Assembly (NCBI GenBank): GCA_945900795.1
Contig: CAMDJN010000005.1
Coordinates: forward strand, 1-48,890
Origin: Rickettsia typhi
GTDB taxonomy: Bacteria; Pseudomonadota; Alphaproteobacteria; Rickettsiales; UBA1997
Direction: 5' to 3'
DNA length: 48,890 nucleotides
The notes below the pieces were generated by a model. It was given only the letters and a program-made list of their open reading frames with translations, did no database searches and was not told the origin of the DNA. Below are positions 32,820 through 40,505 of this stretch, piece after piece. The stretch's first letter is position 1. Each line of letters begins with the position of its first letter. The position numbers and the translations under genes were made by a program.

Positions 32820-34934
32820 CTAAAAATTTACCACCAACGAAGCTTTGAACGCGCGAGGGGAGCCTGGTTGAATGTTATTATTGCCGTCTGCGGTCTGAAT
32901 GTATTTTCGTCCGAAAAGATTTTCGGCATTCATTTGAAGACGGTAATCTGAATTTATTTTGTAATAAACTGCTCCATCAAATCGTGTGAAGCCTTTCAAC
33001 TTCACGCTATTGTCGACTGCGGCGAATTGGTCTGATTGGTAAATGGCTCCAATCGCTGCAGCCCATTTTTGAGTGAAATCATATTTGTTCCAAAGTGACC
33101 CCATATTTTTAGGCACTAGAGCTACATTCGAACCAGCATTAGCGGCTGTTGTCGTTTTCGTAACAATGGCATTTTGAAATGCATAAGCGGCGATGATTTG
33201 CCATTGATTGGTAATTTTTCCAGTGGCTCCAAATTCAACGCCCTTGGTGCGCGAAGCTCCCGTAAGAACAAAATTTCCTGAGCCAGAAGGGTCGTTGGCT
33301 TTTGTGTTGGTGCGATCAAGTTGGTAGACAGAGGTGGTTAAATTGAGCTTCGAATTTACGTCCCATTTCGTTCCAATTTCATAATTTTGAAGATGCTCTG
33401 GTCTCAAACTTTGGGTCTGTGAAGTTAATGTAGACATTTGATCTCCGGAACTTGGGAGGTAACTCACGCTGTAACTGCTGTAGATTGAAACTGTTTCTTG
33501 CGGTTTGAACACAATACCGGCGCGAGGTGACAGCAAATAATCAGTTCTACCAAAATTAGAGCTGGTGCGATTATTTTGGAATTTCATCTGGAATATGTCG
33601 TAGCGTATGCCTGCCGTTAATTGTAATTTTTTTGTTAAGTCGATTTGGTCTTGAAGGTAACCAGCATAAACATTCACTTCTGATTTACTGTCAGCGTCAG
33701 TTGAGGCTTGACGGTAAGTTATTGGGGTGGAGCTGACGGGGTTACTGCCTGGTACCGTAACTGAGGTTGCTGCATTATTGAAGTAACCGGTGTTGCGGAA
33801 AAATTCTGAATTTTGTTGCGAAATTTCCATGCCAATCAAGGCGGTGTGGTCGATCGATCCAGTTTTAAATTTTTTGGTTAGATCGGTTTGGTTAATAAAA
33901 TTCTCACGCTTAACCGCATTGTTGTAAGCGGTAATCGTTAAATTGTCTGAAGAGTTTACAGAACTTCCGGGGTAAACATTTTGGTAAAATTTTGAATTCT
34001 CAGTGTAACGTGTGTAGTTGCGAAGCTTCAGCGTAGGCGCAAACTCATGCTCGAGAATCGCAAATTCGGAATTGACGGTAGCGTTTGAGAAGTTTTGAGT
34101 TGGGTCACCAAAAAATGTTGAGGACCTGGTGCGGTAAGGAGACCCGTCTTGCGACGGAATTCCGCGGTCGTTAAAACGGCTGTCATGAAAATATTCATAC
34201 CCAACTTTTAGGTCGGTATTTTTTGCTAAAGAAAGTGTAGCCGTAGGATTAAAGCCGTAGCGTTCGAGATCGCCATGCTGACGGAATGTGCCAGATTTTT
34301 CGTACATGCCGTTGAGTCGAAGTGAAAGCTTGTCATTAACTCGGTCACCAATGTCGGCCTGAATGCGTCTATTGTCGAAAGATCCGCCAGATGCAATTAT
34401 TTGGCGCGTTCTTTTTCCATCAGCAGATTTTGAAACACGATTAATAACACCGCCACTGCCACCTCTACCAAAGGCCATGGCATTTGGACCTTTCAGAATT
34501 TCAATGCGGTCAATGTTGTAAAAATCACGAAAATATTGCGCATCGTCACGTGCGCCATCAATGAAGAAATCAGCGGTGGTGCTGTTTCCGCGCATGATTA
34601 CTTGGTCACGATTATTTTCACCTTGGTGAAGCGTAATGCCAGGAACGTAACGAATTGCTTCGCCAATATTTGAAATATTTTGGTCACGAATTTGTTCTTG
34701 AGTAACTACAGAAACTGATTGCGGAACGTCGAGAAGTGGCGTGTCTGTGCGCGTTGAGCTGCGAGTTGCGCCAGTTTTGTAGCCCGTCACTTCGCCGTCA
34801 CCTTGGTGTGAAGTTGCCGTTACCGTAATTTTAGGTAAGGTTTTTTCTGCAGTAGAATCTTTTGCTTGGGTTGTGGCTATTGAGAACATGGCAATTGCCA
34901 TTATTACTAAGACAAGAAAGCGATTGTTGTTCAT
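32820..34934 (-). CDS. TonB-dependent siderophore receptor
   Basis: A 704-residue outer-membrane receptor that imports ferric siderophores using energy from TonB. A signal peptide (to about residue 24, TTQA) precedes a TonB box-like ITVTATS, the plug domain (TDTPLLDVPQSVSVVTQEQI, IRYVPGI, RIEILKGPNAMAFGRGGSGG) and a 22-strand barrel ending RAFKASLVVNF with the terminal Phe. Closest in pattern to catecholate/hydroxamate receptors (Fiu/FhuE type). The ligand cannot be told. It is upstream of the rhodanese gene and next to exbD-exbB-tonB but separated from them by a 220-bp palindrome, so it may have its own promoter. Confidence 0.95.
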   Translation of the reverse strand: MNNNRFLVLVIMAIAMFSIATTQAKDSTAEKTLPKITVTATSHQGDGEVTGYKTGATRSSTRTDTPLLDVPQSVSVVTQEQIRDQNISNIGEAIRYVPGITLHQGENNRDQVIMRGNSTTADFFIDGARDDAQYFRDFYNIDRIEILKGPNAMAFGRGGSGGVINRVSKSADGKRTRQIIASGGSFDNRRIQADIGDRVNDKLSLRLNGMYEKSGTFRQHGDLERYGFNPTATLSLAKNTDLKVGYEYFHDSRFNDRGIPSQDGSPYRTRSSTFFGDPTQNFSNATVNSEFAILEHEFAPTLKLRNYTRYTENSKFYQNVYPGSSVNSSDNLTITAYNNAVKRENFINQTDLTKKFKTGSIDHTALIGMEISQQNSEFFRNTGYFNNAATSVTVPGSNPVSSTPITYRQASTDADSKSEVNVYAGYLQDQIDLTKKLQLTAGIRYDIFQMKFQNNRTSSNFGRTDYLLSPRAGIVFKPQETVSIYSSYSVSYLPSSGDQMSTLTSQTQSLRPEHLQNYEIGTKWDVNSKLNLTTSVYQLDRTNTKANDPSGSGNFVLTGASRTKGVEFGATGKITNQWQIIAAYAFQNAIVTKTTTAANAGSNVALVPKNMGSLWNKYDFTQKWAAAIGAIYQSDQFAAVDNSVKLKGFTRFDGAVYYKINSDYRLQMNAENLFGRKYIQTADGNNNIQPGSPRAFKASLVVNF

Positions 34935-34986
34935 AGTTTTGATTCAATTTAGAGAGTGATGATCCACTACCCAGTGCTTAACTAAT

Positions 34987-35206
34987 AGCCTGTCCTAAGT
35001 CTTTTTTTACAGGTTCTCTTCGCTCATCACCCTCACCCCAGCCCTCTCCCCTCAAGGGAGATGGGGTTAGTACGATTTTGTTTTTACCTTCATTCATTTT
35101 AAAGAAAGTTGGTTTAGCAAGAATCGGTGATACTCCCTCTCCCTTGATGGGAGAGGGCTGGGGTGAGGGTGATATGAGTCATGGAGTGAGAACTTTAGGA
35201 CAGGCT
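34987..35206. repeat. Long imperfect palindrome (about 220 bp)
   Basis: The outer ends are AGCCTGTCCTAA and its inverse TTAGGACAGGCT. Inner arms carry CACCCTCACCCCAGCCCTCT on the left and its exact inverse on the right, around a spacer of about 85 nt. The inner arm resembles GC-rich palindromes found in many unrelated bacterial genomes. It occupies most of 34935-35219, between the receptor start and the exbD stop, and has no gene. Confidence 0.82.
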
Positions 35207-35219
35207 CTAAGATTTGGTA

Positions 35220-35627
35220 CTATTTTGGTTCAGTCACAAACCCGATATTGTTCAGCCCGTATTTCTGCGCTAACGCAAGAACATGACTAACTTTTCCGTA
35301 ATTCACGTCCTTGTCAGCCCGCAAATGAATATGACGCTTTTGGTGATTATTAGCAATTCCTTGCAATGCAGTACTAAGCTCATCTTCCAATACTTCTTGG
35401 TCATCAATGTAAAACTTTCCACTTCCATCAATTGAAATATTTGTAGCCTTTTCCTCGCTAATTTGTGCCGCACTTTCACTTGGAAGATTGAGCTGAATTG
35501 CATTAGTCAGCATTGGCGCCGTTACCAAAAAAATTACAACTAACACTAGCATCACATCAACAAGCGGAGTCATGTTGATTTCGGCTAGCGGAGCTTGCAG
35601 ATCGTCACGATCGAATGGGCTACGCAT
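35220..35627 (-). CDS. exbD: Biopolymer transport protein ExbD
   Basis: A 135-residue inner-membrane protein that works with ExbB to power TonB by proton flow. One N-terminal helix holds the proton-path Asp in MTPLVDVMLVLVVIFLVTAP; the periplasmic domain follows. It overlaps exbB by 8 bp and ends the tonB-exbB-exbD operon. TolR is the close relative; tonB and the receptor beside it favour ExbD. Confidence 0.93.
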   Translation of the reverse strand: MRSPFDRDDLQAPLAEINMTPLVDVMLVLVVIFLVTAPMLTNAIQLNLPSESAAQISEEKATNISIDGSGKFYIDDQEVLEDELSTALQGIANNHQKRHIHLRADKDVNYGKVSHVLALAQKYGLNNIGFVTEPK

Positions 35628-36309
35628 TGGCTTTAATGCTTGGATTGTTAGAGAGGTAGGTTGTCATCTGCTCTGCAACATGACGAAGATTTTGTACCAA
35701 AAGCCGATTGAAGCGAACGAAAGTATTGTAAGCCAGAACCGCAGGAATCGCGGCAAAAAGACCGATTGCAGTTGCGATTAAGGCTTCCCCCATGGGACCT
35801 GCAACCACGTTTAGTCCGGCATTACCTTGAGCAGCGATGTCGGTAAGCGCATTGTAAATTCCCCAAACAGTTCCGAACAGACCAATGAATGGTGCGGAGC
35901 TGCCGACAGAAGCAAGAATTGTTAAACCGTGATCAAGTCGAAACCTAATTTCATCAAGCTTTTGCACTAGGTGCATTGAAAGAATTTCTTTCTTCCCCTC
36001 ATGATCATAATTTGGCAAAATATCTGCCAACTTTTCTATTTCAGAAAGTAGCTCTTTTGGACTTCCTTCGACATTGTCAAAACATTCGCCAACTTCTTTA
36101 CCAGCAAATTTACCAACATATAAATTCTTCGGCCAATCCTTTAAATTTGCATATTTCACGTGGAACAATTTGTAAAAACGATATTCGTCACGCAGCTTCA
36201 AACCTTTCCAGAAAATGACATACCAACTGCTGAAGGACATTAAAAGCAGCAGAAGAAAGACTGCCACCAACACGACATCTCCTTGATAAAAAACACGAGC
36301 AAAATCCAT
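35620..36309 (-). CDS. exbB: Biopolymer transport protein ExbB
   Basis: A 229-residue membrane protein of the MotA/TolQ/ExbB family. Three helices: about 13-32 (VVLVAVFLLLLLMSFSS), and the conserved pair near 130-150 (ASVGSSAPFIGLFGTVWGIY) and 165-195 (GPMGEALIATAIGLFAAIPA). It forms the pentameric motor around ExbD. The gap to tonB is 4 bp, so the operon is tonB-exbB-exbD. Confidence 0.94.
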   Translation of the reverse strand: MDFARVFYQGDVVLVAVFLLLLLMSFSSWYVIFWKGLKLRDEYRFYKLFHVKYANLKDWPKNLYVGKFAGKEVGECFDNVEGSPKELLSEIEKLADILPNYDHEGKKEILSMHLVQKLDEIRFRLDHGLTILASVGSSAPFIGLFGTVWGIYNALTDIAAQGNAGLNVVAGPMGEALIATAIGLFAAIPAVLAYNTFVRFNRLLVQNLRHVAEQMTTYLSNNPSIKANA

Positions 36310-36313
36310 GGTT

Positions 36314-36937
36314 TCAAATAATTTTAAATTCTATGGGAACGATTACGTTAGCTTGTACAAATTTGCCGTCACTTCGCGCGGGGACAAATTTCCATTCCTG
36401 AACCGTTGCAAGCGCGGCCTCATCAAGAAGTGCTGATCCACTTGAACGCACAATCGTAATTGAAGCGGCGGTACCATCAACTTTAACCACGACCTCAAGC
36501 AAAACTTTTCCTTGGATATTTCTTTTGCGAGCAGCTAAGGGGTAGGCTGGGGCTGGGTTGTTGAGATAAGACACATCAAAGACCGGATCGGTCTCTACAG
36601 CATTAGTTGCAACAGAATTCGGATTCTCACGGCCGGAAGTTTTTTTCTCTGCTACAGTTTTTTGTGACTTCTCGTTAGATTTTTCTTCAACATCTTTTTG
36701 CTGCAATTTTTCTTGCTTTAAAAATGCAAAATCACCAGTCGCTCTTTTTTGAGAATTATTTTCCTTTTTATATTCTTGAGAGGAAGGAGCGACAAAACTA
36801 ATTTGAATTGTTTTATTAGTAATAACGACAGGGTTTGCCGATGAGATAGCGTAAGCAGCAATGCCAAGGTGTATTGCGCCAGCGCCGATGAGTGGAAAAA
36901 GATTGGATATTTTTTGAAACAATGAACTAGATTTCAT
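36314..36937 (-). CDS. tonB: Energy transducer TonB
   Basis: A 207-residue TonB: N-terminal anchor (LIGAGAIHLGIAAYAIS), a Lys/Glu/Gln-rich linker rather than the usual Pro-rich one (residues 60-115), and a C-terminal domain with PAYPLAARKRNIQGKVLLEV and VQEWKFVPARSDGK. It transfers proton-motive energy to the siderophore receptor. It is first in its operon, with a Fur-box-like palindrome overlapping a likely -35 about 50 bp ahead. Confidence 0.94.
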   Translation of the reverse strand: MKSSSLFQKISNLFPLIGAGAIHLGIAAYAISSANPVVITNKTIQISFVAPSSQEYKKENNSQKRATGDFAFLKQEKLQQKDVEEKSNEKSQKTVAEKKTSGRENPNSVATNAVETDPVFDVSYLNNPAPAYPLAARKRNIQGKVLLEVVVKVDGTAASITIVRSSGSALLDEAALATVQEWKFVPARSDGKFVQANVIVPIEFKII

Positions 36938-36986
36938 GAAAAGAAATTATCGATTTAACTTACGATAAATTAATTTTTATGAAAAT

Positions 36987-37001
36987 TGATAGTCAATATC
37001 A
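36987..37001. promoter_or_regulatory. Candidate Fur box before tonB-exbB-exbD
   Basis: TGATAGTCAATATCA fits the 7-1-7 Fur core TGATAAT-N-ATTATCA with one change in each half. On the minus strand it overlaps TTGACT, a possible -35, with a TAATTT -10 about 18 nt on. It lies between the rodA stop and the tonB start. This predicts repression by Fur when iron is plentiful; a fur gene is not in the window. Confidence 0.6.
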
Positions 37002-37075
37002 TTTTAGAGGAATGACAGAAATAAGGTGAGTTAAAGATAAAGATCTAGATCCAGGATAGACGCTTACTTCAACTC

Positions 37076-38197
37076 CTATTTCAACTCCGCGCTTTTATTC
37101 AAATCAACATTAAGAATTAATCCAAAACCAATCATCATTGAAGCCATAATTGTACCACCGTAGGAAATGAAAGGAAGCGGCGCACCAACAACCGGAAGCA
37201 ATCCCATTCCCATTCCAATATTAACGAACATGTGGAGGAAAAAAATATTGATGATACCCATCGTTAACAAGCGTCCATATTGATGTTTTGTTTTCATTGC
37301 AATGTCGATGCAAATCGCAATGATCGCCGAATAAATTACGATGGTGAACATGCTACCAACAAATCCCAATTCTTCCGAAAGCATCGTAAAAATGAAATCG
37401 GTTTGCTTCTCTGGTAAAAAGTTCAACTGACCCTGCGTTCCATTTAAATAGCCCTTGCCAAACAATCCTCCTGATCCGATGGCAATCTTGGATTGAATGA
37501 TGTTGTAACCACTTCCCAGTGGATCGTTATTTGGATTTAGGAATGTCAAGATGCGCTGTCTTTGATAATCATAAAGCATGAAATGCCACGCAAAAGGAAT
37601 CGCGGCAGCAAGCATCAAGCCCACAGAAACAAATTTCCACAATCTTACTCCAGCAAGAAATAAAACAGAAACACCAACCATCACCAGAATTAGCGCGGTT
37701 CCGAGGTCTGGTTGGTGAAAAATAAAAGTTGCAGGAATTGCTATCAGAGAGATCGGGATGAAGATAAATTTTATTCTAGCAATATTTTCTGCCTCGATAT
37801 TGTAGAAATAACGAGCCAAAGCAAAAACGGTGCAAACCTTCATGATTTCAGAAGGTTGAATAGTCAGAGAACCAATGCGAAACCATCTTGTAGCACCCAT
37901 CGCATTGTGCCCCATTATGTCCACTACTATCACAAGAGACAGTGCAATTGCGTAACAAAAGTAAGAGACCTTGAACCAAAGCGTTATGTCACTTACCGCA
38001 ATAAAAATCATCAGCGGGAAAAAAATACAAAAGAACCCAAGCTGCCTAACCAACCACGGATGAAAACTTCCTTCACCAGCTGAGTAGAGCATGAAAAATC
38101 CAATGAAAGCCAGAACCGTGACTAAAGAAATTAAAAGCCAATTAAGACGTTCCAACTTTTGCAATAACGGGACTTTTTGCTTTTCCGATAATGACAT
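37076..38197 (-). CDS. rodA: Rod-shape peptidoglycan glycosyltransferase RodA
   Basis: SEDS-family polymerase that builds side-wall peptidoglycan with PBP2. From ATG 38197 it is 373 residues with about ten helices; signatures are HQPDLGTALILVM (catalytic Asp), GSGGLFGKGYLNGTQ, LPEKQTDFIFTMLSEELGF and PLPFISYGGT. Another ATG at 38230 lies inside a short palindromic repeat and would add 11 residues. It is on the opposite strand to its partner gene mrdA and diverges from virB8. Confidence 0.95.
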   Translation of the reverse strand: MSLSEKQKVPLLQKLERLNWLLISLVTVLAFIGFFMLYSAGEGSFHPWLVRQLGFFCIFFPLMIFIAVSDITLWFKVSYFCYAIALSLVIVVDIMGHNAMGATRWFRIGSLTIQPSEIMKVCTVFALARYFYNIEAENIARIKFIFIPISLIAIPATFIFHQPDLGTALILVMVGVSVLFLAGVRLWKFVSVGLMLAAAIPFAWHFMLYDYQRQRILTFLNPNNDPLGSGYNIIQSKIAIGSGGLFGKGYLNGTQGQLNFLPEKQTDFIFTMLSEELGFVGSMFTIVIYSAIIAICIDIAMKTKHQYGRLLTMGIINIFFLHMFVNIGMGMGLLPVVGAPLPFISYGGTIMASMMIGFGLILNVDLNKSAELK

Positions 38198-38210
38198 GTT
38201 TGACTGATTG

Positions 38211-38236
38211 TACCGAATCTTATTCAACATACCGAA
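38211..38236. repeat. Short palindromic repeat, copy 3
   Basis: Inverted copy of the repeat at 251-274 and 32111-32162 (TACCGAATC and TTCAACATACC). It overlaps the 5' side of rodA and creates the alternative ATG at 38230. The rest of the rodA-virB8 gap (38237-38483) holds a perfect 14-bp palindrome, GCCTTGCGCAAGGC, at 38253-38266 and no other feature I can name. Confidence 0.5.
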
Positions 38237-38483
38237 CTTAAATTAACTTTAGGCCTTGCGCAAGGCGGTGATGCAACTCTTAAGAATCTGTTTTAAACCC
38301 ATTCTGAAGAAGTCGAAATTTTGTAAACAAGGCTCTTGGCCCTGAAGCCTTTTAAATGTTGGGCTGAACACTAATTGAAAACGATGTCAGGACGGCTTGA
38401 ATTATTAATCAAGCTCTTTACCTTCAGTCAAATCTCACGTCTTTTTTTTTAAAAAATCTCTATCCAGCCTCTACTCATCTAGC

Positions 38484-39146
38484 ATGACAGAAAATCCCAA
38501 ACAAGGGAAGAAAGCCAAAATCAAAATAAAAAGCTGGTACTCAAATCGCTACCAAATCGTCGTGGTGCAGCGTAATGTTCTATTACTTTTTACATTAATC
38601 TCCACTCTCTCCGTTGCTGTTGCGGTAATGTTTGTGAAAGATATCATGTCTTCAAAGTCGCTTGAACCCTACGTAATCGAAGTCGAGCAAAAAACTGGGA
38701 TAGCCACGGTTGTGGATCAAATGACTTCCCAAACTTTTACGGGCGACCAGATGGTACGTAAATATTTTATCAATCAATTCGTGCATGCTGCAAGCAATTA
38801 CGATCCCAAAACTTACAAAATCGACGCTGAAAAAGTCAGATTATTTTCTTCTGCAAATGTTTATTCAGAATTCCGTGCGCGCATTAACACAAAGGAGTTG
38901 GGAGCAGATTCGTTGATTGAGGTAAGAATAAAATCCGTACAATTCCCAGACGCTAATACGGCACAAATCCGCTTTACGAAACAAGTTACAATGCTTTACA
39001 ACCCCGTTAAAAATGTAGAAGAAATTGCGACAATGAAATTCTATTTTGTGCCCGACGTTAGTCTGACAATGGAAGAAAGATTTATTAACCCTCTCGGATT
39101 TCAAGTAAGTAGCTATTTGGTTACGGAAGAAGCGTTCTCTTACTAA
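38484..39146 (+). CDS. virB8: Type IV secretion protein VirB8
   Basis: A 220-residue inner-membrane assembly protein of type IV secretion. A cytoplasmic basic N-terminus is followed by one helix (about 28-50, VLLLFTLISTLSVAVAVMFV) and a periplasmic NTF2-like domain (EPYVIEVEQKTG, YNPVKNVEEIATMKFYF, RFINPLGFQVSSYLVTEE). It is followed 3 bp later by virB9. virB10, virB11 and virD4 do not follow, unlike the rickettsial rvh cluster; instead mreD and mrdA come next. Confidence 0.9.
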   Translation: MTENPKQGKKAKIKIKSWYSNRYQIVVVQRNVLLLFTLISTLSVAVAVMFVKDIMSSKSLEPYVIEVEQKTGIATVVDQMTSQTFTGDQMVRKYFINQFVHAASNYDPKTYKIDAEKVRLFSSANVYSEFRARINTKELGADSLIEVRIKSVQFPDANTAQIRFTKQVTMLYNPVKNVEEIATMKFYFVPDVSLTMEERFINPLGFQVSSYLVTEEAFSY

Positions 39147-39149
39147 AAC

Positions 39150-40004
39150 ATGATTTCAAACTCTGTTCACAATCAAATTCGCACCAGTCTCTTCTGGCTA
39201 CAACTTGCGACATTGTTTGCTGTCTTCATGTTTTTCTCTTCTGCATCTTTTTCACAAATTCCGATCACAACAGACTCCCGCATTCGGACTCTGGTCTACA
39301 ATCCAAATGAAGTTTACGAATTAAAATTTTATTACAATTATCAATCCTTCATCGAATTTTCTGAGGATGAGGACATTGAAATGATCTCAGTCGGAGAAGC
39401 GTTCGCTTGGCGTCTAACGCCTGCAGGCAAAAGACTATTCATACGTCCTCTTGAAATCGCCGCACACACCAACATGACCATCATTACCAACAAAAGAACT
39501 TACCATTTTGACATCAGATCATCCGAGTTCAACGGCAAGGCGGATGAAGATTTAGTCTACACAATTCGCTTCTTCTACCCACAAATCGGGCAACCATTGC
39601 CAATCCCTCCACAACTTGCCATGCCGAATCCCGGAGCAAAAATTATTCAAGCAATAACAAAAACTCCATTCCCTGGCGCTAGAATAGATGAAGATTTACC
39701 GAATATTCTAGAAAGAAATCCTGAAGAAGGTGAGTTAAATTTTAACTACAGTTTCGCAGGACAATCCGACAATATTAATCCGCTCAAGGTTTACGACAAT
39801 AACAACGAAACACTTTTACAATTTTCAAATAACAATTTAGTGATTCCGTCAATCAGCATCGTTGGGCAGGACGGCTCCGAGCGCGGTGTAGAATATTTTA
39901 TTCGAGACGATTACGTGGTGGTTCAAGAAATCGCAGCACAATTTACTCTACGTCTGGCAGACAGCCTGATTTGCGTCTACAATAACAAGCTCTTACAACG
40001 ATAA
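39150..40004 (+). CDS. virB9: Type IV secretion protein VirB9
   Basis: A 284-residue secreted VirB9/TrbG-family protein, part of the outer-membrane core complex. A signal peptide ends near SASFSQ (about residue 35). The N-terminal domain shows SRIRTLVYNPNEVYELKFYY and EAFAWRLTPAGKRLFIRP; the C-terminal beta-domain has LLQFSNNNLVIPSI and GVEYFIRDDYVVVQEIAAQF. It lies 3 bp behind virB8 and 2 bp before mreD. In rickettsias virB8 and virB9 exist in more than one copy, so this may be a secondary pair. Confidence 0.9.
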   Translation: MISNSVHNQIRTSLFWLQLATLFAVFMFFSSASFSQIPITTDSRIRTLVYNPNEVYELKFYYNYQSFIEFSEDEDIEMISVGEAFAWRLTPAGKRLFIRPLEIAAHTNMTIITNKRTYHFDIRSSEFNGKADEDLVYTIRFFYPQIGQPLPIPPQLAMPNPGAKIIQAITKTPFPGARIDEDLPNILERNPEEGELNFNYSFAGQSDNINPLKVYDNNNETLLQFSNNNLVIPSISIVGQDGSERGVEYFIRDDYVVVQEIAAQFTLRLADSLICVYNNKLLQR

Positions 40005-40006
40005 CG

Positions 40007-40504
40007 ATGCCTGACGAAAAGTCCCTTTTGCGCATTACGATTCTACACTTAATCGCAATTTTGTTTGTAATATTTAACGTGTCGGACATTAGGATTGCTG
40101 GCTTCTCCAGCCTCATTCCCCTGTTCGATTTAATGTTCGTTTTTTACTTCGGAATTTTTAGAAAAACCTTCGCTGTGTGGTTTATCTTTTTGCTTGGAAT
40201 CTGGAATGATTCAATCAATGGCAACGCCGTTGGAACCACTGCGCTTTGCTACATTTTACTCGTAAAATTTTTCCAAGTTTTAAATGAAAGAATGATGATC
40301 AGAGAAAATTTTTTCCAGATCTGGAAGCAATTCACCGTGTTTTGTTTTTTATTTTTATTGATGAAGTGGTTGATCCTTTCAGCCTTTAATGGCGCTGCTT
40401 ATAGCGTTATTACCCCACTTGTTCAACTAATTCTTTCCTCAACCGTTTACGTAGTCATACACGGATTTTGTGGATATTTAAGCGCAAAACTCTTGGAAGG
40501 TTAA
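40007..40504 (+). CDS. mreD: Rod-shape protein MreD
   Basis: A 165-residue membrane protein with five or six helices, part of the MreBCD elongation complex. Family traits are SSLIPLFDLMFVFYFGI, FLLGIWNDSINGNAVGTTAL and the C-terminal helix. mreB and mreC are not upstream as is usual; virB9 takes that place with a 2-bp gap, and mrdA follows after 1 bp. The assignment rests on helix pattern and on mrdA next to it. Confidence 0.8.
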   Translation: MPDEKSLLRITILHLIAILFVIFNVSDIRIAGFSSLIPLFDLMFVFYFGIFRKTFAVWFIFLLGIWNDSINGNAVGTTALCYILLVKFFQVLNERMMIRENFFQIWKQFTVFCFLFLLMKWLILSAFNGAAYSVITPLVQLILSSTVYVVIHGFCGYLSAKLLEG

Positions 40505-40505
40505 C

